Made by a program: the position numbers and the translations under genes. A model generated the notes under the pieces. That model searched no databases. It was given only the letters and a program-made list of their open reading frames with translations, and had not been told where the DNA came from. A stretch of DNA of 64,000 nt from Ischnura elegans (Eukaryota; Arthropoda; Insecta; Odonata; Coenagrionidae): the NCBI RefSeq assembly GCF_921293095.1, contig NC_060247.1, forward strand, positions 111,867,111 to 111,931,110. Reading direction: 5' to 3'. The first letter of the stretch is position 1, and each line of letters starts with the position of its first letter. Below, piece by piece: positions 11,326 through 23,676 of the stretch.

Positions 11326-11556
11326 TCAGTTGAGGTGCGCGGCGTGGATTTGACGACGTAAGGAGCCAGAGGAATCAAATTCATCAATTAGGGCCTGTAC
11401 TTCGTCGGTCTTCGCTACATGAGGATCACCGCCTGAAGGACCGGCCAACCAACCGCCTTGATGGGAGTGATCAGCAGGGATGCAGACACGGCGCAGCATC
11501 TTCTGCACGATGGACTCATTGCCTTTAGCTAACGGTTCAAAGTAATGCCAGTAGTG
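11326..11556 (-). CDS. Unrecognised open frame or exon, minus strand
   Basis: Read from 11556 down to a TGA at 11328-11326, the frame is open for 76 residues; the first ATG is at 11499-11497. The central part (IPADHSHQGGWLAGPSGG and DEVQALIDEFDSSG) has balanced, globular-protein-like composition and GC-rich codons in an AT-rich neighbourhood, so it looks more coding than most frames here. A stop precedes it in frame at about 11557-11559, so if real it is a terminal exon or has a short 5' part elsewhere. The plus strand also has an open frame across the interval. The EVQALIDE stretch faintly recalls cystatins, but the diagnostic QxVxG loop is absent, so I do not assign it. Confidence 0.35.
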   Translation of the reverse strand, partial: HYWHYFEPLAKGNESIVQKMLRRVCIPADHSHQGGWLAGPSGGDPHVAKTDEVQALIDEFDSSGSLRRQIHAAHLN

Positions 11557-12026
11557 TCATGGTTGCGAACCCACCAGAACGCCCTTCCGGCACTGGTTTA
11601 GAAAAGACTCAACAGTCGTTTGACACTTTTATTGATTTTTGTGCCACATAATTTCTAATATAAACATTCATAACTAAGAAAAAACAATTATTTTAAAATA
11701 TGCAGACGTAACTTGTTATAAAAAAGAATAATATTTCATTTATTAAAAATATTAAAGAAAGTGCGTTCCGGCGTTTCTTAATTTTGCCATGGCACAACTG
11801 AGTCAAGCCCTCCCGTCCTTACAGCCAACCCGCCTAATGCCGCTGTTGTCAGGGTTTTGCGGAGCGAGAAGTCACTCCGAAACTTGTGAAGAAAAGTCTC
11901 TGAAATGCGCCAACTTCTCAGGAAGGCATCACTCTGGGGATTGGAAATGCCTCGTGCAATCGGCACAGCCGAGAGGGTTGGCTAAAACTGTACCACTGAC
12001 GTTTTGCTCTTCTCTCCCATCACCAG
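11557..12026. other. Spacer between coding candidates
   Basis: AT-rich from 11590 to 11770, then GC-richer. The plus-strand frame that opens at 11789 and runs into the next feature has low-complexity content here and is probably intronic. Confidence 0.35.
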
Positions 12027-12187
12027 GTCCGGCATCAGAGTACGTCGTCACCAAGGATGACGACCTCAGCCTCCTGAGTCTTCTAGTAGCCAACCTCCAC
12101 CCTCAGGAGAGAGCAAAAGTCGCAGATATTCTCGACGAAGCGGCGCGTGATGCCTTCGGGTACTTCGTGAAGACGGTGCAATCGTGA
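12027..12187 (+). CDS. Candidate terminal coding exon, unknown protein
   Basis: A strong acceptor (TTTTGCTCTTCTCTCCCATCACCAG, shown only as landmark: pyrimidine tract 12001-12020, CAG at 12024-12026) precedes a frame reading PASEYVVTKDDDLSLLSLL, then LHPQERAKVADILDEAA and ending FGYFVKTVQS before TGA at 12185-12187. The segment is amphipathic-helix-like, acidic and GC-rich, and is the most convincing coding stretch in the window. It needs one base from the preceding exon (phase 1), so neither phase-2 first exon upstream joins it directly; an intermediate exon would be required. A donor-like GGGTGAGAC at 12220 suggests an intron in the 3' untranslated region. I do not recognise the family. Confidence 0.45.
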
Positions 12188-12224
12188 TTCAGCAGATGGC
12201 GAATGTGCATAAGATAAACGGGTG

Positions 12225-15137
12225 AGACAAAATTTTCTTTTTCTAATTAACTAAATTTAAATTATTTTGCACATTGACCCCTAAGGCATTAAATTAGTTT
12301 CTTCTTTCAAAATTCAGTAACTTCATTTTCTCTTTATCAAATTTATTCCCATAAAATAAAATTCCCATAAAATAAAACTTTTTCTGTTCGAAATATTCTT
12401 GCATTCAAATCCATGTGTCAATTTTTAACAAATGATCATATAATACTAAAGGTTAAATTTTTGTACACCAGATTCTTTTCTCAGTTTTACATCACTACTG
12501 GTATTGTTCTGCTAGACTTTTATCAAGTAAATCCAAGAACTTTAACTCTCATTACGAATTACATTAAAATATAGGTTTTTACCAATTTTTTACCTTAGTA
12601 TATACCTAGAACCTGATATATATGACTTTCATGAATGAAGTTTAAAGATAGCGATTTTTTCTGTTAAAGTTTTAAACTCGTCTTCCGTCGGACGTCAATA
12701 AGGCACAAAGACTTCACTAACTTAAAATCTCCTTTCTCGTGAAAAGTTTGATAATTCGTACATGTTGTAAATATAAATGAATTAATCCAACCAGCCCGAA
12801 CAAATTAATCTTCCAATGAAGGGTATATAAATATGTAAATGACTAAATCACAAACGACAATCATGCCAGTCTTGCAGTGTAATTAATATATGTAGTTATA
12901 TAAACATATTTTGCTCGTTGACTAGTCTAGTGCAGCTGTAATGTATTATATTGTAAATCAATTCCTATCTGTAAACTTACAGCACGTCACACCAGCTGTA
13001 CAAAGGACACCAGGATAATGCCGTCAAAATATCAATTGACTTCTTCTACAACATCAGCATTCATCATCTATTTTACGGCGATTTACGTAGGGTTTTGTCG
13101 GTTTCCTTCACGTCTCGAACGAATGTTGGACCAATAACCATCCCGGAGGAAAAGAGTTCCAGAGGAGTGTCATTCAATTGCTGCTACAAGCTCATTACCA
13201 GATGTACACTTGAAATATCACTTCGAAAAGCCCTAAAGAGGAAATTTCCTAAATAGGGTTCATGCTGCATATGTCTAATACTGCAAAAAACGATGTAAAT
13301 ATCCATTGTACATCGGAAGAATTGGAAATAAACTATTTTTAAATTGAATAATATTGTTGGCAAATTAAAAGAACCTATTCCCCTAAATTAAAAATGCAAA
13401 AAAGGTTTTTCTCTTAATAGGTATGAGGTGCTATTTAATAGGTAATTGAAAATAATATATTCCGCTAGAAGCATTAAATATTGTATAAGATTTTATTTAA
13501 GGCCACTGATGCGGCACTTGATCTATAATATGGAAGATTGACATAGTATCAAATGAGTTTCTAAATAGAATTTGGATTGGTTTGTTTCGCTAAATTTTTA
13601 GTAATGTTTATATGGCTGAAAAAAATCAATTTTGCTGGAGTATTGGAAAGAAATGAGCAGTTGTAACTGAACCCGCAATTTAAAATTTCGAGGAAATAAT
13701 GTAAAAATCTTAAGTTAATTTATATTCAAATGTTTCTCGCTACTTCTCCTAGACAATTTACTTCATAAAAATGAACCACATGTGGTGAAACGTATTTTAG
13801 TCGACTTAGCTATCTCAACATTGGCGAAGCTTGAGAAATATGTGAGGGTATTAATTCCCATTAGCTGTAAACAACGTCTATTCACGATGGCTGCGCAATA
13901 ATGAGCCTATCACTACAAAGTAAATGTTTTTTCCGGCGTCTAAAAATATGGGTATGCGCAATCAATGACATAGTAATGTAAAGGGAGTCAGAGTTTTAAG
14001 CCTTCACTTATTCGATGCAAAATGGAAATTTAGGACAAATGTCATTTGGCCTTGCTCTCTCGGAAACATGACATTGATGATTATGCTCATTTGATGCAAA
14101 ATTTTTACCGTGCACAAGAAAAAGCGTTGGGCCTATGATCTGCTGTAACACTCAATTTATACTCAACGTCAATTAAAATGCAATTAATTGTAGTTCACTG
14201 TATTTAATAGTTTAATTATGTTGTGATGTTAACATGACGCTCATGAAATTCAATCGGCAAATGGAAGCTCATTGAAAATATAATTCTTTCCCTGGAATTG
14301 AAGGCCAATTTTTTTGTAGCAATATAGCAGTTATTTTTTTTAGATTTCATATCAAAATTATATTATTGAAACGGAAATGAGGGCAACGAAAGCGAATCAA
14401 TTGTTTTGAATCAATTAAATAAATTTTTTCATACTTAACTGATAGAAGGCCGGTATCTAATGCAATTTATTATTTTTTTGCTTTGCAAATTACGATCCAT
14501 CGTTCCGAATTATATCGCTGGGCTTCAGAGGAAAAATTACATCTCTGTTGAGGATTATTAATCGAGGCATAGGGTCAACAAGTTTCTACGTCCAAGCGAT
14601 AAAAAAAATCAAATAGATGATTATGTCTGGAATTGCGGATTTCATACATGCAACCAGGTTGCGCTCATTAATATATATACATATTTACCTAAGATGTCAT
14701 ATTCGTGAATCATAAGCCTGAAAAACAAGAGGTTCTTTGTTACATCCGAAAGCGATAAAAGTTATCAAATGTGTTTTCTTAAGTGAAATATATAACAAAA
14801 TAAAGTTTTAACTCATATAATATAAAGATATAATAATAATATAAAAGATCTCAAGTTAGTTAATTTATAATCCAATATTTGTTAAGTTGTGTTTACTAGA
14901 TTTAGAAAAAAATATGAAAACGAATAATATTGGAAAACAAAGTAAGCAAAAATTTATCAATGGAATACAATTTTATATGGTGTACACGGCAGTCGAGACT
15001 CTCAGAATACAAAACGAGAAACTCGCCATCTACAATCGAAAGAAACAGCCAATCTTAATTGGTAATAAAAAAACAACGAATAAATGACTATTTCATGTGC
15101 TAGATTCGTAATATTTATCTAAGAATAAATATTTCTT
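12225..15137. other. AT-rich non-coding stretch
   Basis: No gene, RNA gene or repeat boundary is supported over nearly 3 kb. The only sizeable open frame (14887-15087) is Lys/Asn-rich, as expected by chance in AT-rich DNA. Confidence 0.6.
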
Positions 15138-15290
15138 GATTGAAGCTTTCACGGCTCATGGTGATAAAAGAGAGACGTACGGGTGTATGCCGCGTGATGT
15201 AACGGAGTTGCATCACGACGTTTCGTGACCGACCGCTGGTTACTTCTTCAAGGGAATGGTGCTGGATTTTGGTTCTGCTGCGTTTTATTT
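15138..15290 (-). mobile_element. PLE-like terminal-repeat fragment with hammerhead-like core
   Basis: On the minus strand, CTTGAAGA (in 15253-15244) is followed by a stem, GTAACC pairing with GGTCAC (one mismatch), and then by GAAACGTC (15224-15217). This is the order of a hammerhead ribozyme core, with T for the usual C-U-G-A second position and one extra base before stem II. Flanks ATTGAAGCTTTCACGG and CATCACGACGT resemble terminal-repeat material of the same class. Only one arm is present. Confidence 0.5.
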
Positions 15291-16812
15291 CAGGTGGGCG
15301 GAGGAGGTGAGGAATGAGGACTGGAGGGGGAGGATGAAGAAATTTTGTGGAATGATCATATTCACTATTTACCCATTAATTTTACTTAAAAGTTTATATT
15401 TTTCAATTTCGATTATTCGCTCGAGGTAGACTCCACACATTTTTTTTAATTTGACAACATTGTTGCTTCTAATATTGTATTTATAGAAATTTTGTTAATT
15501 GCGTGCCACCATTCAGTAACAGAAGTCATGATTGTTCCTATCGTTACCAAACTCTCTTGCCTGTATTGTATTAATACGTTTAACATATTTTTGCAAGAAA
15601 ACCACTATTAAGAAAGTACTTTATTATACTTAGGGAGGGGAGGGGGTGGAGGGTAAGTCTCTAGTAAGTGGTGCGGGCCGTACCTCAGCGGCGCCGCGGT
15701 GCGGGGTGGCGCCCTGGGGGGTGGATTGCATTACGAGGGACGATATCTCGTAAACGCTTAGAGATAGGTCAAAACAAACAGAAAATCGGTCCTTAAGACC
15801 TTTACTTTTACGTTTTACATAGGGATAGCACTTTTTCTGCTCCAAAAAACTCAATTGAGGGTCCTCAGTACTTAGGGCCCTTGGGGCACGGGTTTCCGTT
15901 ATTTTAAAGTAACCAAATTTTAACATGTGAATATAAACCTCATTTGGATCATTTTGAGACTAGGTAAACATAACTTTTCGCAATACTGAAAAATAAGGGC
16001 CGGCCTATTATACACCTTCCTGTCTACTAAAAAGTCAATTACACCGTTTTCTTAATACTCTTATTCCCTAATTAAGTGCGGAATTTTTTCACGGGTTACC
16101 TAGTTTCAATCAATGTGAATTTAACCGCCGTTCGCGCGGCAGGATCGCATTAAACCACGCTGACAAAAATTGTTTAAATAAACGTGAAGTATATTACATC
16201 TGCACATAGTGTAGGCACATAAGGCATCCTTGTGTCTGAGAGTACGAAAGGAGAAACGCGCTAATTAGAGTCTCGCAAACTGCGGGTCAATGCGAATGTA
16301 ATTGGCCGCGAGGTTCCGTGATGCAGACAGAGGGAGACGGACACTTCAACACTTAACTCCGCGCGCCAACCCCCTTCACGGCTCGCGTCCATCTCATTAG
16401 CAAGTCCGGCGAGGGGTTCTCGTTTGTTAAGTATGCCAGGGTGAGGGAGTCACGCGAAAAAGAGACCCAAAGCTCATCCCTGGACATCGGCATGCCATCC
16501 GGAATGATTATGATGGCAGCATCATACCTACGGAGGGTGAACTGCAATTCAAATCAGGGATATTTTTCCGTCCAGTAAGCGGCTGGTGGATGAGGAAAAA
16601 TTGCATGTTATTTCGAACACGTATCATCTGAGCGTCGTTTTGCTAATCATCACGTCTGGATTTCAACATTCCGGATATGCACCACTTCACTAGAGTGAGT
16701 CAACCTCTTTTTTTGGCGCGAAATATCTGAATGGCGCAAATGAATACAAATACGAGTCCACATGACTTAAAAACGTAAAATAAAAGTTTTAAAATGTCAG
16801 CAACGTTACATG
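15291..16812. other. Non-coding stretch with GC-rich patches
   Basis: A G-rich segment lies at 15630-15730. Open frames at 15926-15630 and 16547-16353 (minus strand) show no motif. Confidence 0.45.
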
Positions 16813-17147
16813 GGCGTACCCAGCGAGGGGGAGGAGGGGGTAGCTACCTCCTCTCCCCCCCCCCCCAAGAAGCATACATCGTGTAAGTCCTTAAGGAAAA
16901 TCTCGACTGGATTGAAACAAAAGTTTTCAACAAATTTTATTTAAACCCACGAAAAATGATATAAATATATGAGAAATAATTAGAATAATAATAATTGTTT
17001 TCAATTAAAAATATTTATAAAAACAAATAAAGCACTGTGATTTTTTACATAAAATGTTGATTTCAATCACCTTTTCCATGCTTAAATATTACAACTTGAG
17101 CAACCATGACTTGCCCACCCCCCACTAGTTTTGATCCTGGGTACGCC
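16813..17147. mobile_element. GGCGTACCC-ended MITE-like element, copy 1 (complete)
   Basis: A 335-base element begins GGCGTACCCAG and ends CTGGGTACGCC, an exact 11-base terminal inverted repeat. It has a G-rich then C-run segment near the left end and an AT-rich, non-coding body. Copies lie at 44878-45113 and 52600-52742. No transposase is encoded; superfamily unknown. Confidence 0.75.
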
Positions 17148-18075
17148 ATTGCAAGGGCGATTCAAAGGAAAGGGAGAAACTTTGATTATATTTTCACTAA
17201 TTCAAAAGCTAACTTCACATTCACCTAAGAACTATTGAAACTACACACCAGTCACCACAGTCACAAAGAGCTCGCGAACCAAGCGGTGTTCAGTTCATTT
17301 ATTTTTGAGAGTTGAGTTACAAAATATTTATTCTTAAGAGAGGAAAACTCAGAAACTTTCGAAGCGGGGCAGGCTGCAAGAATTGTTGTTTTCGAAAGAA
17401 ATGCATTCTACTTCGAGCGCAATAAGTTACTATAATAAATGAAAATACTTTTTGGTATTTTCTTATGAATTAATTTTTTTAATCGTGTTTGAAAATCTAG
17501 TAAATTCAGTCAAAAAAAATGTTTATTTCAAATTTAGAGAACTTCCCTCCTTAATATACGGTCTACCATACAAGGGTAATTGTAGTAGAATTAGAAAAGT
17601 TTTTCGTTCCTCTGTTCCTATAACTGAAGAATCGCCTAGTAAACCATTTTTATTTTGTTTTCAATTTTGATTGAGTTTGAATTAAGAGAGACCAGTATTT
17701 TTTCCTCTTTCGATCCCTCGCATCGCTTACTCCTTGAGCTATTCGTGACGGAAAATCGACGGCCCCAACCATTTCGGAGATAAGTTGATGACGTCACTAA
17801 TTCACTCCGATTCCGTCGCCACTCCTCAGTTATTCCTCGGCCTCGCACATTGGCCTAGCCAGGTTTGTAGTCGTTTATCCTGTCGTGCACGATTCCATCC
17901 TTCAGCAAGCGGTTGTCTTTCAACGGGCTAAAGGGCTCGAACTAGTAATGACGTCATCAGCTAGTGAAAAGCAGGAGGCAACTTTCGTGTTTTTTTATTA
18001 AAAAATTATGAGATAATGTCCGGGCGAAAAAGATTTTTTTACGTTGTAACTTGGGGTTCTTTTCTGGTAGTGAAG
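17148..18075. other. Non-coding stretch
   Basis: Nothing supported beyond short open frames on both strands. Confidence 0.5.
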
Positions 18076-18225
18076 CATGCTCGGGTGCTCCATAGGGTAA
18101 TCTCATACATTTCGCGTGATCCACAGGGTAAACTCCGGGATAATAAACCGGGTATTCCTGTGGAGCACCCCAGCGGCCTTCATTACCAGCACACGCCGGG
18201 AAAGCATCAGATCATTTTTTTGGGG
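18076..18225 (-). mobile_element. PLE-like fragment carrying the shared tail
   Basis: The sequence CGCCGGGAAAGCATCAGATCA at about 18197-18217 is almost identical to 51305-51325 and matches, in reverse, the tail motif of the cassettes at 23386 and 28640. Beside it GGTGCTCCATAGG (18082) and CCTGTGGAGCACC (18158) form an imperfect inverted pair. No clear hammerhead core is seen. Confidence 0.45.
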
Positions 18226-19430
18226 GCTTACATTCATTACCGACTTAGTATATTTTATATTTGCCTTGACGTCCTCCAAAATTGTATTGGCCTACTTCAT
18301 GCTAGAGGTATATGGAGAGAAGAGAGGAATAGTCTTAGCAAATTAGGAAACTTGAGTGTGTTAGATAAGAAGAAGATGGTCGTGAAGGAAGCTGATTACT
18401 TGGTTGAGGAAATATGATTGACTTTAGCGCAAGAGAATGGGACGTGGTGAGGAACTCTTTCCCGATAACCCACTTCAAGGAATTACTCCAGAAATTTGAT
18501 CCTTAGAATGGAAGAGTGACCAGAGTGAATCAAAAATTAATGCTGTCTCGCTGTGACTCAACTGAGAAAAATAACGTTTGAAACACCTAGTTCAAAAGAT
18601 GCTTCAACAAGATTTCAAAGCAAGGTACAATTTTCTTACATTCTAATATAAATAATCTTCAGTCCCCGAACGATTTTTTACCGGGTATTTTCCATCACAT
18701 CTCATGCTCTTATGCCCTCTCATTCTGCTCCATAGTTAAGACCTAAGTAGCAATTTGATACGTTTTGTCCAGAAATTGTGAATCGAAGCGGGAAGTTCAG
18801 TAAGGAAGGGGATACTGTCAGAATGCTTCTTAAATACTCTATGCAAACCTTACATAATTGGTAGAATACTTAAATATTAACATCCGAAAGTATTCTTTAA
18901 TTTATATATAGTAATACACATTTTCTTCCTAACATATGTACTTAGAGTAAATTATTTCAATTAAGGGAAGTAAGGTATTTTATAAGGCAATAAACCTGTA
19001 ATTAGGCTAACTTCAACTATCTTAAATGTGAAAATAAAACATTAAACCAGAACTACTAATAACCTAATGAAAATATAGAAGAAATTTTGGGCGTTAAAAA
19101 TTTTCAAATCTGTAGTGACTTTTAAATGAATAAAAATGCAGGATGAACAACACTTATGAAATTAAGTTCAAATATTATATGATATTTCATATAGGAACGC
19201 GTTAAAAGACGTGATAATTTAAGTTTTGTGAGCAAATTGGTTCTTCTATTGTTCTTCGATAAATGTTTATTTGGTCCCCGAACGATTCCTTACGTCATAA
19301 TTTCCTTGACAAATCCTATTCGTGTACATCCTCTCACCCTCCTCCTTGAATAGGACTCAAGCGGCAAATGAAAGGGGTTAGAGAGTTCTTCCAGGCGGGA
19401 ATGGGGCACAATTGAGGGCTAAGGATGAAT
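18226..19430. other. Non-coding stretch with a repeated short motif
   Basis: GTCCCCGAACGATT occurs at about 18662 and again at about 19276, each followed by a TTAC-containing segment. The shared context is short. No gene is supported. Confidence 0.4.
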
Positions 19431-19990
19431 TGATTGAATGCCGGGAAAAAAATGAGAGCCGTGATTGCTCGCCACGTGCGCTGCGGTTAACTTCGTTGTC
19501 GTTGTCATCCTTTCACGGGGAGAAGTGAGCGGCGAAGTCCTTCCATCTTCCTCGGCCCACACTACACCCTTCTGCTCGCTCCGTGAAGGAGGAACGCTAC
19601 TCCAGGCACACATTCCCCACACCCTGGGACCCTTTCTCCGCGTGCCCTCCCCGGAGAGTCCCTTGTTGAGGACGCTAAACTCATATGAGTTGGGGATATA
19701 TTAAGGATGGGAATAAGGGAGCCCCTTAGGAGGGAAACGAAGTTATCCTTGCCGCATGCGGGGAGGAGGATAGGAAGTGTAGTCGGTGTAAGGGGGGGTC
19801 GTCGTGAGGGGTGTTTGGCGGGATGAGACGGGGGGAATGGCCGGGGAGGGGTAGGGCAAAGCGTCGCTCGGCGGTGCGATGACAAGATTGGAGAGGAAGA
19901 ATCGGGCGACAGATTTGGAAATTGGTCGGCTTTATGAAGAGTGGAGTGACGCACGGCGGACGCCATGCGTCTCGATAGCGCGGGGACACT
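19431..19990. other. GC-rich island
   Basis: Strong rise in G and C, with G-rich runs on the plus strand (19790-19850) in an AT-rich neighbourhood. Overlapping open frames on both strands (19465-19704 plus, 19966-19562 minus) are a by-product of low stop-codon density and carry no domain. Could be a promoter-type CpG island; no TATA or initiator stands out. Confidence 0.4.
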
Positions 19991-20010
19991 CTGAAAGGGT
20001 GTTTTTATAA

Positions 20011-20697
20011 AAAGAAACCGTGCGAATGGAACTGTACAAAACTAGATAACCCACGACGAGGAGTTCAAATAACTGTTATTGACTGCTTCACTAAAGCTTT
20101 TATAGACTACCTTATGCAGCCTTCTGTGGCGTAACGCTTCATTATCGGGCATTCTAATTCGAGAAATTTAATTTAGAAAATGAAGATTAACTCCGCAGTA
20201 GGCTAAATAGGGAAGTCAATCAAAGATTCTGGTTTTGTTTGAACTTCTCGTCATTGGTTATCTAGATGCGTACTGATCTGCAGTTACATCTGATATTTGA
20301 AAAGAAACCGTGCCAATGGAACGGCAGTTCAGTACAAAAATAGATAACCCATTTCGAGGAGTTCTAACAAAACCTGATGCTTTAATTGGCTATCCTATGC
20401 AGCCTTTTTGGTCGTCACTCTTCATTGTCGGTCATTATAAGTCAACAAATCTAATTAAGGCGAAGCTAAGGGTTTTTGACCAAGGTTTAAAGTCGCAATT
20501 ATCTCAGTAAATTTCGCAGATCTGTACAAGACTAAATCATCCATGACGAGGAGTTAAAAAAAATGAAGCTTTAACTGACTACCCTATGCAGTCTTCTTTG
20601 ACGTAACGCTTTAGATTCGGTTATTATAAGTAAAAAAATCTAATTACGGGAAAGCTGAGGATTTGTGACCGGGGTTTAAGTGACAATAATATCAAGG
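20011..20697 (+). repeat. Three-unit degenerate tandem repeat
   Basis: Units begin at 20011, 20301 and about 20522. Shared landmarks in order are AAAGAAACCGTG (first two), GTACAAAA-CTAGATAACCC, CGAGGAGTT, CTATGCAGCCTT, GTCGTAACGCTTCATT and TAATTAAGG. Unit spacing is about 290 and 190 bases, so copies differ by internal gaps. The repeat is non-coding and not seen elsewhere in the window. Confidence 0.75.
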
Positions 20698-21170
20698 TTT
20701 CTAGATGGCTATCTAATACTTATACCACATCTTTTTATAAATAATGCGGCCCTGGTTTCGGTGAGTAACTATCACCATCATTAGGCGCATATATTATTAG
20801 CTATTTATAAAATTATTGTAACCTTAAATTCTATTCATCGAAAATGCGGTCGCTTTATTTTAAAAAGAAGTGATATGAGTAATAGATATTCAACCAAGAA
20901 ACCTAAAAATGGAATGTGGCATAGTTAAACATGAGTTATTAAATTTTGGATATAATCTCATTTAATGTTGAGGAAATTCACAACAACCAAATTTATTTTC
21001 TTTCGAAATGTATCTGAATACTCTTAATATGCCTAAACGCGGGCATAGTAGAAATCATAGCAACAAACTGATGAAAATGTAGAATGTAATCGAAATATTT
21101 GTTCCGGATGGAAAATGCGATAGCTATTTTCCTTAAGCTTTGAAAGAGCTGTGTTGAGGGGGAGACTACC
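20698..21170. other. AT-rich non-coding stretch
   Basis: Nothing supported. Confidence 0.5.
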
Positions 21171-21690
21171 GTACTTATATCAGTTCCCCATCCCTCTTCT
21201 TCCGAGCATGAAAGAGATCCGATGGGAATGAAAAACCTCCGAGTTGTATGACGAGAGGGATGAAGAATGAGTGGATGAGGAATTCCGTAGTGCTGTGTGG
21301 GGTTGTATTTCCTCCTACCGTCGTCAGGCGCCGCTTTTTATATGTATACGCCATCTCCTACCCCCCACCTACGATCCCTTACGCATCCATCCCCGAAAAA
21401 GCACTTCAAATATGACGAAGATGACAAAAGATGGCGAAGAATAAGCTGGAGAAAGAAGCTCTCTCCCCCTCCCTCCTTCACGTCTCCTTGGCGCCCTCTT
21501 GCATATCGACGGTCCCGCTTCGCCAATTCCCCTTGTCTCAACTACCTACTCTCCCTACCACCCTTTTTCATTGCTACGAGGCGCCAATACCATCCTCCCC
21601 CTCCAACAACCCATCAAGAAACACCATTCCTCCATTGTGTCGTCTTAACCCTGAATCGACACGATCGGTCTTTATGAAATTGTGGTAAAA
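21171..21690. other. GC- and C-rich island
   Basis: C-rich on the plus strand with Pro/Ser-rich open frames in two frames (21297-21677 and 21431-21688). Their composition follows the base skew and shows no domain. TTTTTATATG at about 21335 is TATA-like, but no exon is evident. Confidence 0.35.
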
Positions 21691-22780
21691 ATACTTCATA
21701 TTTTTATAGTCAGCCAAGCTGCTAGTCGCTAATGGCAAACGAGATTCGTTCATTAATGGAGATTGGTCTAGCCTGAATCACACGATAATGTTTACCACGT
21801 TTGATTGTACTCGCTTTCTTGTTTGCGCTCCCGGGAAAAATCTTGCAACTCAAATTTCAACCACTTCCTGATTAACCAGGATGACTCAGAACTGGATGAC
21901 AATGCAATTTTCTTGAACTTTTACCACGACTGGAAGTGTACCTCGAGTAATATTCAGAAATAAAAATTAAGTATAGAGTTCTGAAAAAGGCCACTTAAAT
22001 CCAATGGAGGCGCTGCAATCACAGTAATAAAAATTCTGTTTGTAATACGTAAAGTACCAGTATATATTTTTTTCTGTAGTTTATCTTCAACAAAAGCCTG
22101 CGATTTACCATTCCTTATATGACTTCCTCTGAGAATTTTACATTGATACATGGAATTTTCGACTTCGCAAATGACTTCTGCCGTCTCTATGCCACAATCA
22201 ACAATTGAATAAAAAAGTTTGCTACAAAACTATTTCAAATTGAATGAAGAATTAAAAAAATTGAATTTAGAGATGAAAAGATTTTAAAGAACAGAGAAAG
22301 TGATGAACTGCATAATAATATAGTGTATTACGACATCGATGTCAAGAAATTAGACAATGTAGGTTGGCAAGATATTCAATAGTTTAATTAGAATCCATTA
22401 GGAGACTCTTAACGGCTCTTGATGAAACTGTTGCATTAGTTCTTGAGATCTCTTGTCGATTTGAACTAATGAGAATTAAATGAGTCCAGACATAAATAGG
22501 TAAAATAGTTGAAGTGCAAAAAATATAATGAAGTGAAAGAGAGTGAAGAGAAAGTGAGGGACAACATAATAATACGGTGTGTTAAGACACCAGGACAAAG
22601 CAGGTTGGCAAGATGAACAGTTAAATTAAAATATTTCAATCTGATTAGCACGCTGATCAATCTATCTCAATCTCAATCTCAATCTCAGCTATCTCAAGCT
22701 GGTGGTTGTACTTAAAATTTAAATTGATTGCAAAATTCCTCTCTAACAAAACTAAAAAGTCTAAAATAATATTAACGAAT
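21691..22780. other. AT-rich stretch with a microsatellite
   Basis: A (TCTCAA)n run lies at about 22662-22686. No gene is supported. Confidence 0.5.
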
Positions 22781-23290
22781 AAAAATAACTTTTTTTATAA
22801 AAACCACGTTTTTTTAAAAGAAGAAAATAACTGACTACCTACTTAAATTAATGAAAATTTCAATTACGCATGATGAGAAAGTAAAATAAGTTTTAGAAGA
22901 ACATTTCAGACATCAAAAACGAAAAACGTGTTGCGCATGTACGATTTTATTTTCTACCGCTAGGAGACAAATCAATTATTAATTTCATAACCTCACAAGC
23001 GCACCACGTTTTTCGTTTTTGATTTAAAATTTTACCATGACTGGAAGAGTACATGTAAGATTTTATTTGCCACCGCTAGGAGACAAATCTGATATATATT
23101 GACCAGCAATTATTAATTATATATTCTCACAAGTGCACCACGTTTTTCGTTTTTGATATCTGAAATTTTCTTCTAAAACTTATTTTACTTTTACGTCAAA
23201 AATATTTAAAATTTTAATGAATTTAAGGGGCCGTAGTCAGTTATTTTCTTCTTTTTAACAAAACACGGTTTTTATAAAAATGTTATTTTC
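22781..23290. mobile_element. Foldback element 1 (510 bp)
   Basis: Arms of about 150 bases pair: left 22781-22935 and right 23130-23290 share AAAATAAC, ATAAAAACC, AAGAAGAAAATAACTGACTAC, GTAAAATAAGTTTTAGAAG and CATCAAAAACGAAAAACGTG as inverse complements. The middle holds an internal duplication (ACCGCTAGGAGACAAATC at about 22958 and 23071, each followed by a CACCACGTTTTTCG block). It is non-coding and AT-rich, fits a large foldback MITE and has no clear target duplication. Confidence 0.8.
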
Positions 23291-23475
23291 ATACTTAAAT
23301 ATTTTTCTTTCCCTCCCGAGGGACAGCTTGAGCGATCGCTCTAATGATGGCGGGAAAAAGACTTATTTTAACATTTTCCTTGATGAAGAATGATCTTAGG
23401 CTCTCCCGGCGTATATAATTGTGGAAGGTTACACGGGATTTCCACCGGGTCAGGTTCTCCAACTCCATCTCGGCC

Positions 23476-23520
23476 GGCGTTTCGATGGGCGAGTTGTCCA
23501 TCGTCTTCAGGGTATGTCGA
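23476..23520 (-). ncRNA. Hammerhead-like motif, left arm
   Basis: Minus strand: CTGAAGA, one unpaired C, stem GATGG/CCATC, then GAAAC followed by GCC instead of GTC. The changed cleavage-site triplet makes this copy less likely to be active than its partner. Confidence 0.4.
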
Positions 23521-23633
23521 GTCTTGAAAATCGTCCTCCTTATATCTGGATGACGGCGGTATCAACCGGGGCCATCATCCATATATACCGCCGTCATCCA
23601 TATATAAGGAGGACGATTGTCAAGACTCGACAT

Positions 23634-23676
23634 GCCCTGAAGACGATGGACAACTCGCCCATCGAAACGTCGGCCG
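23634..23676 (+). ncRNA. Hammerhead-like motif, right arm
   Basis: GCC (stem I), CTGAAGA, one extra C, stem II GATGG/CCATC with a nine-base loop, GAAAC, GTC, then GGC (stem I). All conserved core blocks are in the right order and stem III is reduced to AC/GT, as in minimal hammerheads of retroelements. The extra C between the core and stem II departs from the textbook fold, so activity is uncertain. Confidence 0.5.

Noticed and set aside
11326..11556. Cystatin assignment for the minus-strand frame
   Set aside because: A GG...EVQALIDE stretch is reminiscent, but the QxVxG inhibitory loop and the rest of the fold are missing.
19562..19966. 134-codon minus-strand frame as a Pro/Ser-rich protein
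   Set aside because: Composition mirrors the GC skew of the island, and overlapping frames are equally open.
20011..20697. CRISPR-like array
   Set aside because: Units are long, degenerate and unevenly spaced, and the genome is eukaryotic.
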